Origin: Anaerolineae bacterium
GTDB taxonomy: Bacteria > Chloroflexota > Anaerolineae > B4-G1 > SLSP01
Direction: 5' to 3'
DNA: 5,560 nucleotides
NCBI GenBank assembly: GCA_016934645.1
Contig: JAFGSL010000720.1
Coordinates: 1-5,560 of the forward strand
The translations under genes and the position numbers were made by a program. The notes beneath the pieces are model-generated. The model did not search any database. It saw nothing but the letters and a program-made list of their open reading frames with translations, and was not told where the DNA came from. Positions 5,499-5,560 of this stretch are shown here, piece by piece; position 1 is the first letter of the stretch, and the number at the start of each line of letters is the position of its first letter.

Positions 5499-5514
5499 AC
5501 CCTCTTGGGAGGGT
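5499..5514. terminator. Small hairpin after the enolase-superfamily gene
   Basis: ACCCTC (5499-5504) pairs with GAGGGT (5509-5514) around TTGG, 45 nt after the stop codon. No T run follows, so it is at best a weak or factor-dependent transcript end. The rest of 5454-5560 shows nothing I can name. Confidence 0.3.
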
Positions 5515-5560
5515 AAACAGTACCTTAACTGGCAGAATTTGAGACGTGTTGAACACAACC

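Noticed and set aside
1..5560. CRISPR arrays, tRNA or rRNA genes, complete insertion sequences
   Set aside because: No regularly spaced repeats, no cloverleaf or rRNA sequence and no transposase motif were found on either strand.

Overview
This 5,560-base window is bacterial chromosomal DNA. Its coding regions are moderately GC-rich and codon-biased, while the spacers and the first ~300 bases are AT-richer. Two sigma70-type promoters, strong Shine-Dalgarno sequences, a c-di-AMP (ydaO-class) riboswitch and the mix of gene families suggest a Gram-positive-like lineage or Chloroflexota. I favour Chloroflexota, but this is an inference from gene content and not a proven assignment.

Layout. 1-306: AT-rich spacer with at most a weak terminator-like hairpin. 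307-558: a small unrecognised ORF (83 aa). 656-684: a near-consensus promoter (TTGACA, 17-nt spacer, extended -10 TATTAT). 717-846: a ydaO/yuaA-type c-di-AMP riboswitch aptamer, followed by an intrinsic terminator (846-880) and a hairpin (887-935) that covers the ribosome-binding site of the next gene. 944-3220: an ABC exporter half-transporter of 758 aa with an unusual N-terminal extension (beta-rich domain plus a four-cysteine zinc ribbon). 3229-3813: a DUF1854 protein, 8 nt downstream and probably translationally coupled. 3814-4247: a 434-base spacer containing one long imperfect inverted repeat (3826-3909), three consecutive hairpins (3997-4117), a second strong promoter (4167-4194) and a 10-bp direct repeat over the expected transcription start. 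4248-5453: an enolase-superfamily enzyme of the RspA / mannonate dehydratase type (401 aa). 5454-5560: spacer with one small hairpin.

How the parts work together. The ABC exporter and the DUF1854 protein form one operon. Its strong promoter seems to be held in check by c-di-AMP: ligand-bound aptamer should favour termination, and the downstream hairpins could add a second, translational layer. Both genes are homologous to a pair that in some proteobacteria sits beside cyanophycin genes, but no cyanophycin gene is visible here, so the exported substrate is unknown. The enolase-superfamily gene has its own promoter and possible operator and is probably a separate sugar-acid catabolic unit.

The most interesting part is the regulatory leader at 656-943 combined with the exporter-DUF1854 pair. 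It places an ABC exporter of unknown substrate under a c-di-AMP sensor.
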